Assembly: GCF_035607535.1 (NCBI RefSeq) | Contig: NZ_JAYDZX010000001.1 | Coordinates: 773,994 to 837,993, forward strand | Length of the DNA: 64,000 bases | DNA from: Salinimicrobium sp035607535 | GTDB lineage: Bacteria; Bacteroidota; Bacteroidia; Flavobacteriales; Flavobacteriaceae | Reading direction: 5' to 3' | In this document: positions 34,646 through 43,503 of the stretch, piece by piece | How the letters are laid out: each line of letters opens with the position of its first letter | Numbering within the stretch: position 1 is the first letter of the stretch | Notes under the pieces: model-generated | Told to the model about the DNA's origin: nothing | Seen by the model: the letters and a program-made list of their open reading frames with translations, nothing else | The model's database searches: none | Made by a program: the position numbers and the translations under genes

Positions 34646-35557
34646 TCATTCCTCAACAAGAAATTTAAGTTTGCCGGGGTCTACTTCAACTACAATTTTT
34701 TCCTTTTTATAATGCTCTACCAGGTCGTCGTCGATATGCACGTCCTTACCTTTCCATTGTAAAATGGCTTTTTTCCCCCGATAGGTTTTTGAGAGGGATC
34801 TTAACGAGTTTTCGTTTTTTCTTCCCTGGAGGACTTCCTGCAGGTACTGGATTAACAAGGCTCTGTTTTCTTCAGGAATGACCACCAGGTCAAATTTTCC
34901 GTCTCCAGGATCTGCTTCCGGTGCCAGATAGAACTGAGGTCCAATAAACTTAATGTTCAGCAATTCTACCAGGAGAAATTTATCATTTATCTTTTCATCA
35001 TCTATAGTGATCTCTGCCTCTTTTGGCTCAAAATCTTTCACAATGGCAATTAAATTCATAAGGATGACCCGTAATTCCTTATCGGGATCTTCATTGTCCA
35101 CTTCATTTTTTTCCATTTCCCGTATGAGTTTTGGGAAAATGCCAAATCCCATTCCCTCAATGAAAAAATCAGAAGACTCGATTCCTGATACCTTACCAAT
35201 ATCAAAACTTTTTACCTGCTTTTTCTTCTTCAGGTTTTGGCTGTTTACTTCTGAAGGAATCTCAAGGGTATGGGCAATATTGTTGGCAGTTCCAAAAGGG
35301 AGGATCTGAACAGGAATTGCTGAAGCTCCTGTTCTTTTGGACATGAGAAGGCTCTGTGCCAGGTTTTGAACAGTACCATCTCCTCCTGCCACAAAAACGA
35401 TCTCGGGATCCTTTGTAGTAAATTCCTGCCAGCCCGGTTGATTTGTAGAAAAATATGTGATATCATAATCTGCAGATGCTATCATGTCCATCAATTCTGC
35501 TTTATCATGCTCCCCGGAACCTGCTGTAGGGTTGTGGATAAGGACGGCCTTCTTCAT
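34646..35557 (-). CDS. Diacylglycerol kinase-family lipid kinase
   Basis: 303 residues with the DAGK catalytic fold. MKKAVLIHNPTAGSGEHDK binds the phosphate region and GGDGTVQNLAQSL is the nucleotide-binding GGDGT motif. A second conserved block is LPFGTANNIAHTL. Relatives (YegS/BmrU type) phosphorylate diacylglycerol, phosphatidylglycerol or sphingoid lipids; specificity is not readable. The gene is convergent with the response regulator, 9 bp apart, and diverges from surE. Confidence 0.88.
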   Translation of the reverse strand: MKKAVLIHNPTAGSGEHDKAELMDMIASADYDITYFSTNQPGWQEFTTKDPEIVFVAGGDGTVQNLAQSLLMSKRTGASAIPVQILPFGTANNIAHTLEIPSEVNSQNLKKKKQVKSFDIGKVSGIESSDFFIEGMGFGIFPKLIREMEKNEVDNEDPDKELRVILMNLIAIVKDFEPKEAEITIDDEKINDKFLLVELLNIKFIGPQFYLAPEADPGDGKFDLVVIPEENRALLIQYLQEVLQGRKNENSLRSLSKTYRGKKAILQWKGKDVHIDDDLVEHYKKEKIVVEVDPGKLKFLVEE

Positions 35558-35692
35558 GCTATAAACTTTTCCTTAAAATTAAGCAGGGAACAACACTTCA
35601 AGATGCTTCTTAACATAGACTTATAATTCTGTTCTATACTTTTTTCTCAAAGTTTTGTATTTTAAAAACTGAATGTTATAAAGTAGAGACTC

Positions 35693-36427
35693 ATGAAAAT
35701 CCTTGTAACTAATGACGACGGAATTTATAGCCCCGGCCTCTCCTGCCTGGCTAAATGCGCTTCAAAATATGGAGATGTGATCGTAATGGCACCCGATGTG
35801 GAACAGTCATCTATGGGGCAGGCGATCACTTCGGCCAAACCTATTACCTATAAAAAATCCCCAATACATTTCGAAGGTATGGATGCTTTTCGCGTTAGTG
35901 GAACTCCGGCCGATTGTGTAGCGCTTGGCACCCATCTGTTCGATGATATTGATATCGTTCTTTCTGGAATAAATATTGGTTCCAACCTTGGAAACTCGGC
36001 CTGGCATTCCGGAACCTTATCTGCTGCACGCCAGGCTGTGCTATTCGGAATTCGTGGAGTTGCCCTGAGTGTCTCGGTAGGAGAAAATGAACCCGATTTC
36101 GAAGCACTCGAATCTTTTGTTGAAGATTCCTTAAAAGAGGTGATGCACGAATCAAGTATGGAGCTTCTTAATATTAACTTTCCAAGAAAACCTCACGGAG
36201 AAATCGCCTGGACCTTTCAGTCGGTTCGCCACTACGACGGAAAAGTGATTCAGCAGGAAGACCCTATGGGGCGTGACCATTACTGGTTCACTGTATTCCC
36301 CATTGAAGAAGTTGAAGAGGGGACCGACAGGTGGGCTGTCAAAAATGGCAAAACCAGTATCACTCCAATGATCCTGGACCTTACCGACAGAAAAATACTG
36401 AATTCCAAAAATGGCAAATCCCGGTAG
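35693..36427 (+). CDS. surE: 5'/3'-nucleotidase SurE
   Basis: 244 residues, the usual length. The N-terminal ILVTNDDGIYSPGL contains the metal-binding Asp pair. VSGTPADCVALG and SGINIGSNLGNSAWHSGTLSAA (read as SGINIGSNLG plus WHSGTLSAA) complete the active site. It removes phosphate from nucleoside monophosphates in the cytosol. The gene is convergent with the TolC-family gene, 5 bp apart. Confidence 0.95.
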   Translation: MKILVTNDDGIYSPGLSCLAKCASKYGDVIVMAPDVEQSSMGQAITSAKPITYKKSPIHFEGMDAFRVSGTPADCVALGTHLFDDIDIVLSGINIGSNLGNSAWHSGTLSAARQAVLFGIRGVALSVSVGENEPDFEALESFVEDSLKEVMHESSMELLNINFPRKPHGEIAWTFQSVRHYDGKVIQQEDPMGRDHYWFTVFPIEEVEEGTDRWAVKNGKTSITPMILDLTDRKILNSKNGKSR

Positions 36428-36432
36428 AATTT

Positions 36433-37836
36433 TTAATCCAGGTTTACCGGAATAATACCTAAACTTCTGAAGAGTTCCGCTTTGGCAACGAGGTACTTTA
36501 CAAGGATCTGATTTTGCTTTAGCTGAGCTTCTATTAGTTTATTTTCCCTGGTATTGATGAGAAAAAGAGAACTTTCTCCAAAACTGAATTTCCTCTCCTC
36601 GGCCTGTAGAAGACGTTGATAATTTTCAACCATTTCTTCTGTGATATTTACCTGGTCAACGTAAGACTCCAGCTCCTGCAGCAGTGCCTCAACCTTATTA
36701 TCTATTTGTCGCCTGCTTAGTTCAAGCTCAAGAGAAGCGTCTTCAAGTTTATATTTGGCCAGCTTGAGCTCGCCCCTCTCCTTTCTCAGAAAAAGAGGAA
36801 AACTGAACTTTACCCCGGCCTTGTAATTGGATGTATCAAAATTATCGACCAGTTCGGGTTCAGGAGTTAGGAAATTGTACTCCAGGTCAACTTTAGGAAG
36901 CAGGTTGTTTATCTTAAGCCTGCGTTCAATCCTAAGAGCCTGTAGCTTTGCCTGTAATGCCTGTAGTTTGGGATGCTCATTCAAAACAAAGCCATCTAAC
37001 CAATCCTCTATTTCTTCATGAAATATTTCCGTTCCGTCCAGGATGTCTTCAGGAAAAATTTCCGGCTGAAGTTCAACAGGCACCTTGTTTTCCAGCCAAA
37101 GAAAATTTGAAACTTCAAGCCTCTGCTTCAGTAATTTTACACGGGTTTGCTCCAGCTCCAACCTTCTGTCCTGCAAAGTAATACCTGCCTCTACAGTATC
37201 AATAGCCGGGATCTCCCCTGCAGCTGCGCTACGACTAATGCCTTGATACCGCTGTCTTGCATTAATCACAAACTCATTATAAACTTCCATTTCCCGATGC
37301 AACTGTGCCCACTGCAGATAAGCAACAGCAGCCTCATAAAGTACCTCACTTATTAGGAGATCCCGTTCTGCCGCAGCCTCATCCATCAAAGCCCTTGCCG
37401 AACGCAGAACTGCCCGTCTTTTATCTATAATAAGACCCTGGGCAGCAGAAAGTGAGACCCCGGCGCTAAAAAGACCTTCCGGAGGGACTGTTCTTTCAGG
37501 ATTTAAGTAGACTCCTTCGGTTTGATCAAAACCCGCTTTCAATTCTATGCCATACCAGGTAGGTATCTTAAAAGTGGAATTTAAAATGTCGTAGTATTCT
37601 GTTCCTTTAAATTCTTTTCGGGCGTAATCGACTTCCAGTTTAGGATCAAATGCTCCCCGGGCTCTCAGTAATTCGGCCTCTCCCATTTCCAACTGGAGAT
37701 TTGCCTGCCGCGCTACGGGATGATATTGCTTTACGTAAGCAAGGTATTCAGTAAAACCAAGCACCTGCTGGGGAGACTCCTGTGCTAGCATGAAAAAGGA
37801 TTGAAACAGTAGTATTAACGTCAGCTGATATCTCAT
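36433..37836 (-). CDS. TolC-family outer-membrane efflux protein
   Basis: 467 residues with a signal peptide ending MLAQ. The mature part is mostly long helices with two OEP-type repeats; EAELLRARGAFDPKLEVDY and RKERGELKLAKYKLEDASLELE are typical. It would form the trimeric outer-membrane duct for the ABC/HlyD pair. Its start overlaps the HlyD stop by 4 bp. It is last in the TetR-ABC-HlyD-TolC operon. Confidence 0.92.
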   Translation of the reverse strand: MRYQLTLILLFQSFFMLAQESPQQVLGFTEYLAYVKQYHPVARQANLQLEMGEAELLRARGAFDPKLEVDYARKEFKGTEYYDILNSTFKIPTWYGIELKAGFDQTEGVYLNPERTVPPEGLFSAGVSLSAAQGLIIDKRRAVLRSARALMDEAAAERDLLISEVLYEAAVAYLQWAQLHREMEVYNEFVINARQRYQGISRSAAAGEIPAIDTVEAGITLQDRRLELEQTRVKLLKQRLEVSNFLWLENKVPVELQPEIFPEDILDGTEIFHEEIEDWLDGFVLNEHPKLQALQAKLQALRIERRLKINNLLPKVDLEYNFLTPEPELVDNFDTSNYKAGVKFSFPLFLRKERGELKLAKYKLEDASLELELSRRQIDNKVEALLQELESYVDQVNITEEMVENYQRLLQAEERKFSFGESSLFLINTRENKLIEAQLKQNQILVKYLVAKAELFRSLGIIPVNLD

Positions 37837-39191
37837 TTCGCTTTTGGCTCTTGGTTTTCAACAACAATTTCAGGCTCGTAATAATCGGGAGGAAAACCAT
37901 TGAGATTTCGCCATATCTCGTACCAGATGGGAACCTCATCAAGCAATGCCAAAGTGGTAGCTCCCGATCCTATTCGCACTCCTTTTGGCCAAGGTTCATC
38001 CTCAGGATCGGGTGCGAGGAGTACGCGGTATTTCCCGTTTCCACTTATGAAATTGTCCACGGCAACAATTCGGGCACCATAGGTACCATAAGAAAGATTC
38101 TCCCATCCGTTAAAAACTATGGACGGCCAGCCTTCAAATTGCACCCGTACCCTTTCTCCCCGGTGCAGAAGAGGAACATCCATTGGTCTCACGTAGGTCT
38201 CTACAGCCAATTCAAAATCGGCCGGCATGATCTCAACCAGCCTTTCCCCTTCTTTAAAAGTTTCACCTAATCCCGCCTTAAGAGCTTTATTAATATAGCC
38301 TTTTTGAGGCGCCAGAACATAATACATCTCATTTCGGATAGCGTAATTGCTATATTCGTTCTGTAATTTACTCACCTGCGCCACAGCGTCATATTGATTG
38401 GAGCGTGCAGTTTGCAACTCACTCTGGGCTTTAGAGACTTTATCGCTGTATTCGGCTCCGATCCTGTTGATCTCAATTTCGGCATTAATCACTTCATTTT
38501 GGCTGGCAAGTAATTTATTCTCCTGGGAGATGAGTTTTGCGCGCGCTTCCTGTAATTTCTGTCGTTTCTCCTCTACATCGGGTAAGGCCTTTAGACCTTC
38601 CTCCTGCAATTGTTGTGTACGTTCATATTGCGCCTGTGCGATCTCGAGATTTGCCTGTACCGCCTGGAGATCTATACTGTCACTTTCAACTTTTAACCTT
38701 GCCTGCCGCAGTTTATTCAAAGCCTGCTGTTCCTTTAAAGCCCTTTCATTTGACAATGCTGCCATTTGATCTGTAAGCGCCTGTATCTTTCCACTATAGG
38801 AATCCACAGAACCCGATTTCGCATTCAACTGCTCGGCTGTACGCTCTACCAGTAAAGGATCAAAATACTCCCCCTTTACTTCGGAAATATGCAGAATGGT
38901 ATCTCCTTTCTGGACAAACTCGCCTTCCTGAACGTACCACTTTTCGATCTTTCCGGGAATTGGAGATTGAATTGTTTGCGGCCTGTGCTCGGGCATTAAA
39001 GTAGTCACATAGCCCTTCCCGGATACGTTCTGTGTCCAGGGAAGAAAAAGGATGATCAACAGAACAATAGTAGCACCAAGTAGAAACCTGTTGAAGTACT
39101 TGTAGTGTCTTTTGTGAATCGCCTTCTTTCCGGCCTCAAATTGTTCGAGGTCCAGCTTGTTTTCCAACGAATATTTCGAGATGTTAAGCAT
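37833..39191 (-). CDS. HlyD-family periplasmic adaptor
   Basis: 452 residues. A membrane helix near residues 36-52 is followed by a lipoyl-type half (GKIEKWYVQEGEFVQKGDTI). A long coiled-coil hairpin spans about 110-290 and is rich in Q, A, L and E. A second lipoyl half and beta barrel follow (PQKGYINKALKAGLGETFKEGE, here in two parts PQKGYINKALKAG and LGETFKEGE). It links the inner-membrane ABC protein to the TolC duct. Start and stop overlap the neighbouring genes by 8 and 4 bp. Confidence 0.92.
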   Translation of the reverse strand: MLNISKYSLENKLDLEQFEAGKKAIHKRHYKYFNRFLLGATIVLLIILFLPWTQNVSGKGYVTTLMPEHRPQTIQSPIPGKIEKWYVQEGEFVQKGDTILHISEVKGEYFDPLLVERTAEQLNAKSGSVDSYSGKIQALTDQMAALSNERALKEQQALNKLRQARLKVESDSIDLQAVQANLEIAQAQYERTQQLQEEGLKALPDVEEKRQKLQEARAKLISQENKLLASQNEVINAEIEINRIGAEYSDKVSKAQSELQTARSNQYDAVAQVSKLQNEYSNYAIRNEMYYVLAPQKGYINKALKAGLGETFKEGERLVEIMPADFELAVETYVRPMDVPLLHRGERVRVQFEGWPSIVFNGWENLSYGTYGARIVAVDNFISGNGKYRVLLAPDPEDEPWPKGVRIGSGATTLALLDEVPIWYEIWRNLNGFPPDYYEPEIVVENQEPKAK

Positions 39192-40866
39192 GCTGTAATT
39201 CTATAGTATCTTTAATCCTTCCACTCTCCAGAACTATTTTCCTGGTACATATCTTTTCCCAAATCTCATTCCTGCTGGCTACAAGTAGGGAGCACTCCTG
39301 CCGCTCTTTTGAAAAATAATCTACAAGCCTCGAGGCTTCTTCCTTGTCGAACAATTCAAGCGGTTCCTTAAGGATCAAAAGGTCTGGTTTTTTCAGAATT
39401 GCTCTTGCCAGGATGATCTTCTTGCGCTCAAGGTTCGAAATGAATTTACCTTCAGGATAAATTATACTTTTAAGGCCATTAGACTGCTGTCTCAAAAATT
39501 GAGAAAGCCCAACCACCTTAATAATTTCATGCACCTCCTTCTCGGTTACTGAAGGGTTACTGAAGGTTAGATTTTCAAGAAGAGTGCCTTCAAATGGTAC
39601 CTCCTCGGGAAAGAAAACTCCCACCCGGCTCCGGAATTCATTTATTTTTAAACTTTTAATTGAAAGATCATTAACATATACATTGCCCGAAGAGGGCTCT
39701 GTAATTCCAGCAATCAGCTTTAAAAGGCTGCTTCTTCCACTCCCGGTATTACCGTCGATCATAATTTTTTCGCCCGGCTCTATCTTCAGGTCAATGTCCT
39801 TCAGGATAGACATATTGGTGTCTTCAGCATTATAATCAACGTCTGATAATTCAATTGTAAGTGGATCTCCTGCAAACAGGACGTTTTCAGCCTCCTGTGT
39901 TTCAATTTTCATATCCAGTACCTCTCCCAGCTTTTCCAGAGAAGTAAGGACGTCATAGATCGAATCCAAACCTTTCGTAAGCTTTTCCACAGATCCCATG
40001 ATCAAAAGAATGATGATTTCTGCAGCTACGAATTGACCTATGTTCATTTCCTGGTTTAGCACAAGAAGGCCTCCAACGGCTAGTAAACCACCGGTGACCA
40101 AAACCTTAAAAACAATCATTTTAATGTACTGGATCTTAAGGATCCCGAAATGTCCCTCCCGCGCTGTCAAATATTTTGTTGTGTATTTGTCATTTTTGGC
40201 AAGTGAAAGATTTGTACTGCCCGAGAGTTTAAAACTTAACAATGATCTGGCTATCTCCTGCAGCCAGTGAGCAACCTTATATTTGCCTTTTGATTCGTCA
40301 AGACTGGTCTCCATTCCCTTGCGGGCGGTAAATTTGAACACGAGGTAGATCAAGCCAACGAGGAGTAATCCAAAAATGATAAAAAGAGGGTGATATAGGG
40401 ACAGCAGGATTAGCCCGAACAGGATCTGGATAAGCGCTGCAGGAAAATCCAGTAATAGCTTGGAAACCCCTTTTTGCACGGTAAGTATGTCAAAAAACCT
40501 GTTCGCCTGTTCCGGCGGATAAGAATTTTTGAACTCATTCATTTTTATCTTCGGAAAGCGGTAAGCAAATTCAAAAGAACCTCTTGTAAAGATCTTCTGC
40601 TGAATATTTTCAACTATTCGTATTTGCATAAGTTCAAGAACACCCACAAAACCAACGGCCAGAGTAACAAGTATCACTAAAATAATCCACGAGGTACTCA
40701 CTCTCCCCCCCTGGATGAAATTTATAATAGCCTGAATTCCCAGGGGCACCGAAAGATTCAGAAGTCCGGCGAAAATAGCATAGTAAAATGTTTGTAAAAT
40801 GTCCCTACGATCCAGAGAGAGCAGTCTGTATAACCGGCCCAATGGTGAAATTTCAGCTTTAGCCAT
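39184..40866 (-). CDS. ABC exporter-type protein with degenerate ATPase domain
   Basis: 560 residues: a six-helix type I exporter membrane domain (about 25-310) and a nucleotide-binding-like domain (about 335-560). The catalytic motifs are altered. In the Walker A sequence GNTGSGRSS the Lys is Arg378. The Q-loop Gln is Glu421 (FFPEE). The LSGGQ signature is ISNLE (476-480). The Walker B Asp is Lys500 (LLILKEP), although the following Glu remains. No His stands at the switch position (VASRNE). The overall fold and length are intact, so this is not a decaying pseudogene. It may bind but not hydrolyse ATP, or depend on another ATPase. No peptidase domain is present. Confidence 0.88.
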   Translation of the reverse strand: MAKAEISPLGRLYRLLSLDRRDILQTFYYAIFAGLLNLSVPLGIQAIINFIQGGRVSTSWIILVILVTLAVGFVGVLELMQIRIVENIQQKIFTRGSFEFAYRFPKIKMNEFKNSYPPEQANRFFDILTVQKGVSKLLLDFPAALIQILFGLILLSLYHPLFIIFGLLLVGLIYLVFKFTARKGMETSLDESKGKYKVAHWLQEIARSLLSFKLSGSTNLSLAKNDKYTTKYLTAREGHFGILKIQYIKMIVFKVLVTGGLLAVGGLLVLNQEMNIGQFVAAEIIILLIMGSVEKLTKGLDSIYDVLTSLEKLGEVLDMKIETQEAENVLFAGDPLTIELSDVDYNAEDTNMSILKDIDLKIEPGEKIMIDGNTGSGRSSLLKLIAGITEPSSGNVYVNDLSIKSLKINEFRSRVGVFFPEEVPFEGTLLENLTFSNPSVTEKEVHEIIKVVGLSQFLRQQSNGLKSIIYPEGKFISNLERKKIILARAILKKPDLLILKEPLELFDKEEASRLVDYFSKERQECSLLVASRNEIWEKICTRKIVLESGRIKDTIELQHA

Positions 40867-41545
40867 TCTTGTCAGATTTTAAGATCCTGTTTATCATATG
40901 AATAAAATAATCCGAAGGAGAAACTTCTGCGCTACATTCTGTAAGGGCAGAAAAATGCTCTTTTAAGAAATGCTGATGTAGAGATCCTTCCAGGATTGTA
41001 CTTGCCAAAGACGAGGGATATAGATAATCTGGATCTACATCGATTATCAACTCTTTTAATCTTAGGACAAGCCTGTTATAGACTGCAAAAAAGCCTTCTT
41101 TGATCTCCTTCTCCACCTCTTTTGTAAGATAAGATTTTGAAAATTCATTAACAACTACCCTGTTAAGAACCACTTCATCCACGTGAGACACGAAAGTATC
41201 CTTCTCCACCTGTCTCGTTAGGACATGTACCGCCTTTTCAAGTTTCACCCGGGGGTCGGGGATGTTTGCTGTAGAAAATACCAGTTGATACTCCTTCCAT
41301 CCCCAATACCAGGAAGCCAGGTATAACAGGAGTTTGTGTTTGTTCTCGAAGTAACGGTAAACAGAACTTTCATTGGAATTTATTTCCTTTCCCAGCTTCT
41401 TAAAGGTGAATTGCTCAAATCCCGTTTTATCGATGAGCAAAATGCTATTTTGGACGATCCTCTTTCCAAGATCTGATGATTCGGGATCCTTTAAGAACAA
41501 GTTCTTATTGATCTCTATCTTAATTTGAGAAAGTAACTGCTTCAT
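40859..41545 (-). CDS. TetR/AcrR-family regulator
   Basis: 228 residues. The N-terminal helix-turn-helix spans about 25-75: IVQNSILLIDKTGFEQFTFK, then EINSNESSVYRYFENKHKLL. The remainder is a helical ligand or dimer domain. It is first in the operon with the ABC, HlyD and TolC genes (8-bp overlap with the ABC gene). Two perfect inverted repeats just upstream overlap its -7 box, so it probably represses its own operon until a ligand or membrane signal releases it. Confidence 0.9.
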   Translation of the reverse strand: MKQLLSQIKIEINKNLFLKDPESSDLGKRIVQNSILLIDKTGFEQFTFKKLGKEINSNESSVYRYFENKHKLLLYLASWYWGWKEYQLVFSTANIPDPRVKLEKAVHVLTRQVEKDTFVSHVDEVVLNRVVVNEFSKSYLTKEVEKEIKEGFFAVYNRLVLRLKELIIDVDPDYLYPSSLASTILEGSLHQHFLKEHFSALTECSAEVSPSDYFIHMINRILKSDKNG

Positions 41546-41565
41546 AAGCTGAAAATCTAAAGACG

Positions 41566-41609
41566 CAAAATTAATAGTTTTACTATTAATTCAGAAAGTT
41601 TAACTTTCT
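41566..41609 (-). promoter_or_regulatory. Promoter and twin operators of the TetR/ABC exporter operon
   Basis: On the minus strand TAATTTTG (41566-41573) fits the -7 consensus, 21 bp before the TetR ATG. AATTAATAGT-TTT-ACTATTAATT (41569-41591) is a perfect 10-3-10 inverted repeat overlapping that box. AGAAAGTT-T-AACTTTCT (41593-41609) is a second perfect repeat directly adjacent. A third palindrome, AGAGTACACTCT, lies at 41708-41719. Confidence 0.7.
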
Positions 41610-41753
41610 TTTTAGAGTGGACTATTATCAACTACTTTGCCAAAAACTGAAGACAAATGCTTGAAAGGAAAACACCGTTAGTTGTCAGAGAGGAAAAATT
41701 ACTTTCTAGAGTACACTCTTAGGAAGAGAACATTCTCAAAAAGTTTATGATGA

Positions 41754-42458
41754 TTAAAAAATGGAATTAGTGTCCACAAATTTGTGGTTCACTAGAGAAG
41801 CCTTAGAGGTTAAAAATCTTACCAGCAGGAAAGAAAGTACCGGAAACAGCACCACCTGGTATAGCAATGAAACAATACTACCAAAAATTCCGATCTCATT
41901 TTCAGAAGAAGAGATTAGAAATTGATCTTCGGGTAAAAGTCCTTGTGAAAAGATGACAATAGTGACATAGTTCCATCCAAGATGTAAGCCAATGGGTAGA
42001 TAGAGCGACCTGGTCATGTTGTAGGCATATGCGAAGACAACGCCACCCGTTCCCGTTATTATAAAGGTGTAGATCATTTGAACCAGATCTCCGAAGACGT
42101 TATAAGAGAACCAGTGGTAGATCCCGAAAACAGTAGCGGATAGAAAAACTCCTCTAAACTTGCCCAGGTATTTTAATGCCAAAAACAACAGCGCTCCCCT
42201 AAAAAGAAGTTCCTCATACAATACAGATCGTAGCGTCCACCAGGATCCTTTAAGAAAATCCAAAAAAGAAAAATTGGAGTTGATCGTAACCCTTGCTTTT
42301 AGCACCAGAAGAAGCACAAGAAAGTATACTGCAGCTAATACTGCCGTGAGCAGAAAACCTGAAAAGAACTGGCGGCTCCTTTTCGGTGTGGGGAACAATC
42401 CAAGCACCTTAAAACTATCTCCTGATAATTTGAGAATGCCCCAGGAGCTTAATAACAA
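41754..42458 (-). CDS. CPBP-family intramembrane metalloprotease
   Basis: About 234 residues, with six to seven hydrophobic segments. The CPBP (Rce1/CAAX-like) motifs are present: EELLFRGALL, FGIYHWFSYN and the final HLGWNY. Members cleave membrane-anchored substrates or act in peptide maturation and immunity. The frame has no ATG near the N-terminus. It is open up to 42485, where TTG (42458) or CTG (42461) are the only usual alternatives, so either a TTG start is used or the true 5' end was lost. No bacteriocin gene is visible nearby. Confidence 0.75.
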   Translation of the reverse strand: MLLSSWGILKLSGDSFKVLGLFPTPKRSRQFFSGFLLTAVLAAVYFLVLLLVLKARVTINSNFSFLDFLKGSWWTLRSVLYEELLFRGALLFLALKYLGKFRGVFLSATVFGIYHWFSYNVFGDLVQMIYTFIITGTGGVVFAYAYNMTRSLYLPIGLHLGWNYVTIVIFSQGLLPEDQFLISSSENEIGIFGSIVSLLYQVVLFPVLSFLLVRFLTSKASLVNHKFVDTNSIF

Positions 42459-42610
42459 CAGAAGATCGCCAAGAATATTTAAAGATTATTAGAGGTCTAA
42501 AATTACTCATTCCGATATAGTAATTTTTCTCAATGGTACCCCCGCAATCATATGACATTGATGTTTTACACTTACTCTTTGGTGACGTAGCCACACACCG
42601 AAATAGTTTC

Positions 42611-42634
42611 TCAAAAATGCTATTTTTGAGACCT
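42611..42634. repeat. Palindromic intergenic element, copy 3
   Basis: TCAAAAATG-C-TATTTTTGA followed by GACCT, 55 bp before the XRE gene. A degenerate, reversed copy may lie at 42490-42510 (AGAGGTCTAAAATTA) upstream of the CPBP gene. Confidence 0.6.
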
Positions 42635-42688
42635 GTCGTGTAAATGGCGTATTAATGGCATAAAGGAAACCGGAGAGATTAACCTATA

Positions 42689-43123
42689 ATGAAAATTGAA
42701 AGGCAAAAATTGGCTGCAGTAGTCCGCGAGAAAAGAGAATCACACGGATATACTCAAACAGACCTATCGGAAAGAACCGGAATTAGTCTACGCTCAATTC
42801 AGCGGATAGAAAAAGCTGAAGTCTTGCCCCGACCTTTCACCATTAAGGCCCTGGCGTCGGTATTAGATTTTTCAGTTCTTGAAATTAAAAGCGAAGATCC
42901 TGAAGGCAAAGATTCCGGGAGCGTCAAAAAAGTGAAAAAGATCATAGTTTCAGCTGTTTCCCCTCTCATAATATTTTTGCTCGCCTTTGCTTTTCTGGTT
43001 CAATCTCCAGAATTTCCGGAAAGCACTTTTGAGGCTGCCTTGTTCTGGGCAGCAGTGGTTTTCATTATTGGACTTGTGCAATGGGTAATCTGGGTGAGCA
43101 AAGGACAACAGGATCGAATTTAG
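42689..43123 (+). CDS. Membrane-anchored XRE-family regulator
   Basis: 144 residues. Residues 5-62 form an XRE helix-turn-helix (LAAVVREKRESHGYTQTDLS, RTGISLRSIQRIEK). After a charged linker, two membrane helices follow (about 92-110 and 118-138). This HTH-plus-membrane layout suggests a regulator held at the membrane, perhaps responding to an envelope state or to the neighbouring CPBP protease. That link is only inferred from proximity. Confidence 0.88.
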   Translation: MKIERQKLAAVVREKRESHGYTQTDLSERTGISLRSIQRIEKAEVLPRPFTIKALASVLDFSVLEIKSEDPEGKDSGSVKKVKKIIVSAVSPLIIFLLAFAFLVQSPEFPESTFEAALFWAAVVFIIGLVQWVIWVSKGQQDRI

Positions 43124-43269
43124 TACCACAACTATTAAGTTACTCCTAATCAGAACCTTTTCCAGCATTTTTAAATCTGGTTTTTTCTTTGGTGAACTTT
43201 CGGCTTAAAAAAAACATTAAATGCCTTAAGAAAGTAAAGTTCTTTCCTATATTTGCAGCCGCTCAATTA

Positions 43270-43374
43270 GTTTAATGTTTAATGTTTAATGTTTAAGGTT
43301 TAAGGTTTAAGATTTAAGGTTTAAGGCTTAAGATTTAAGGTTTAAGATTTAAGGTTTGAGGTTTAAGGTTTATG
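43270..43374. repeat. Heptanucleotide tandem repeat, 15 units
   Basis: Fifteen consecutive 7-bp units of the form GTTTAAG with variants (GTTTAAT three times at the left end, ATTTAAG, GCTTAAG, GTTTGAG and GTTTATG at the right end). It lies in the non-coding stretch between the XRE gene and tRNA-Pro. A TATATTTG box (43248-43255) precedes it. The perfect periodicity suggests growth by strand slippage. Confidence 0.92.
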
Positions 43375-43428
43375 ACTAATTGGGAATTTGTCAATTGTAT
43401 TTTGAAAATTGTCAGCGTAAGCTGAACT

Positions 43429-43503
43429 CGGGGTGTAGCGTAGCCCGGTTATCGCGCCTGCTTTGGGAGCAGGAGGCCGCAGGTTCGAATCCTGCCACCC
43501 CGA
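43429..43503 (+). tRNA. tRNA-Pro, anticodon TGG
   Basis: A 75-nt cloverleaf. The acceptor stem CGGGGTG pairs with CACCCCG, followed by discriminator A. The anticodon stem-loop is CCTGC-TTTGGGA-GCAGG with anticodon TGG, and the T-loop is TTCGAAT. The CCA end is not encoded. A TATTTTG sequence at 43399-43405 with TTG at 43380-43382 may be its promoter. Confidence 0.96.

Noticed and set aside
37851..38270. 139-codon plus-strand open frame
   Set aside because: Antisense to the HlyD gene; no supporting signal.
42621..42628. TATTTTTG as a -7 promoter box for the XRE gene
   Set aside because: It is part of palindromic element copy 3; the other copies have CATTTTTG in the same place, so the match is probably accidental, though use as a promoter cannot be excluded.
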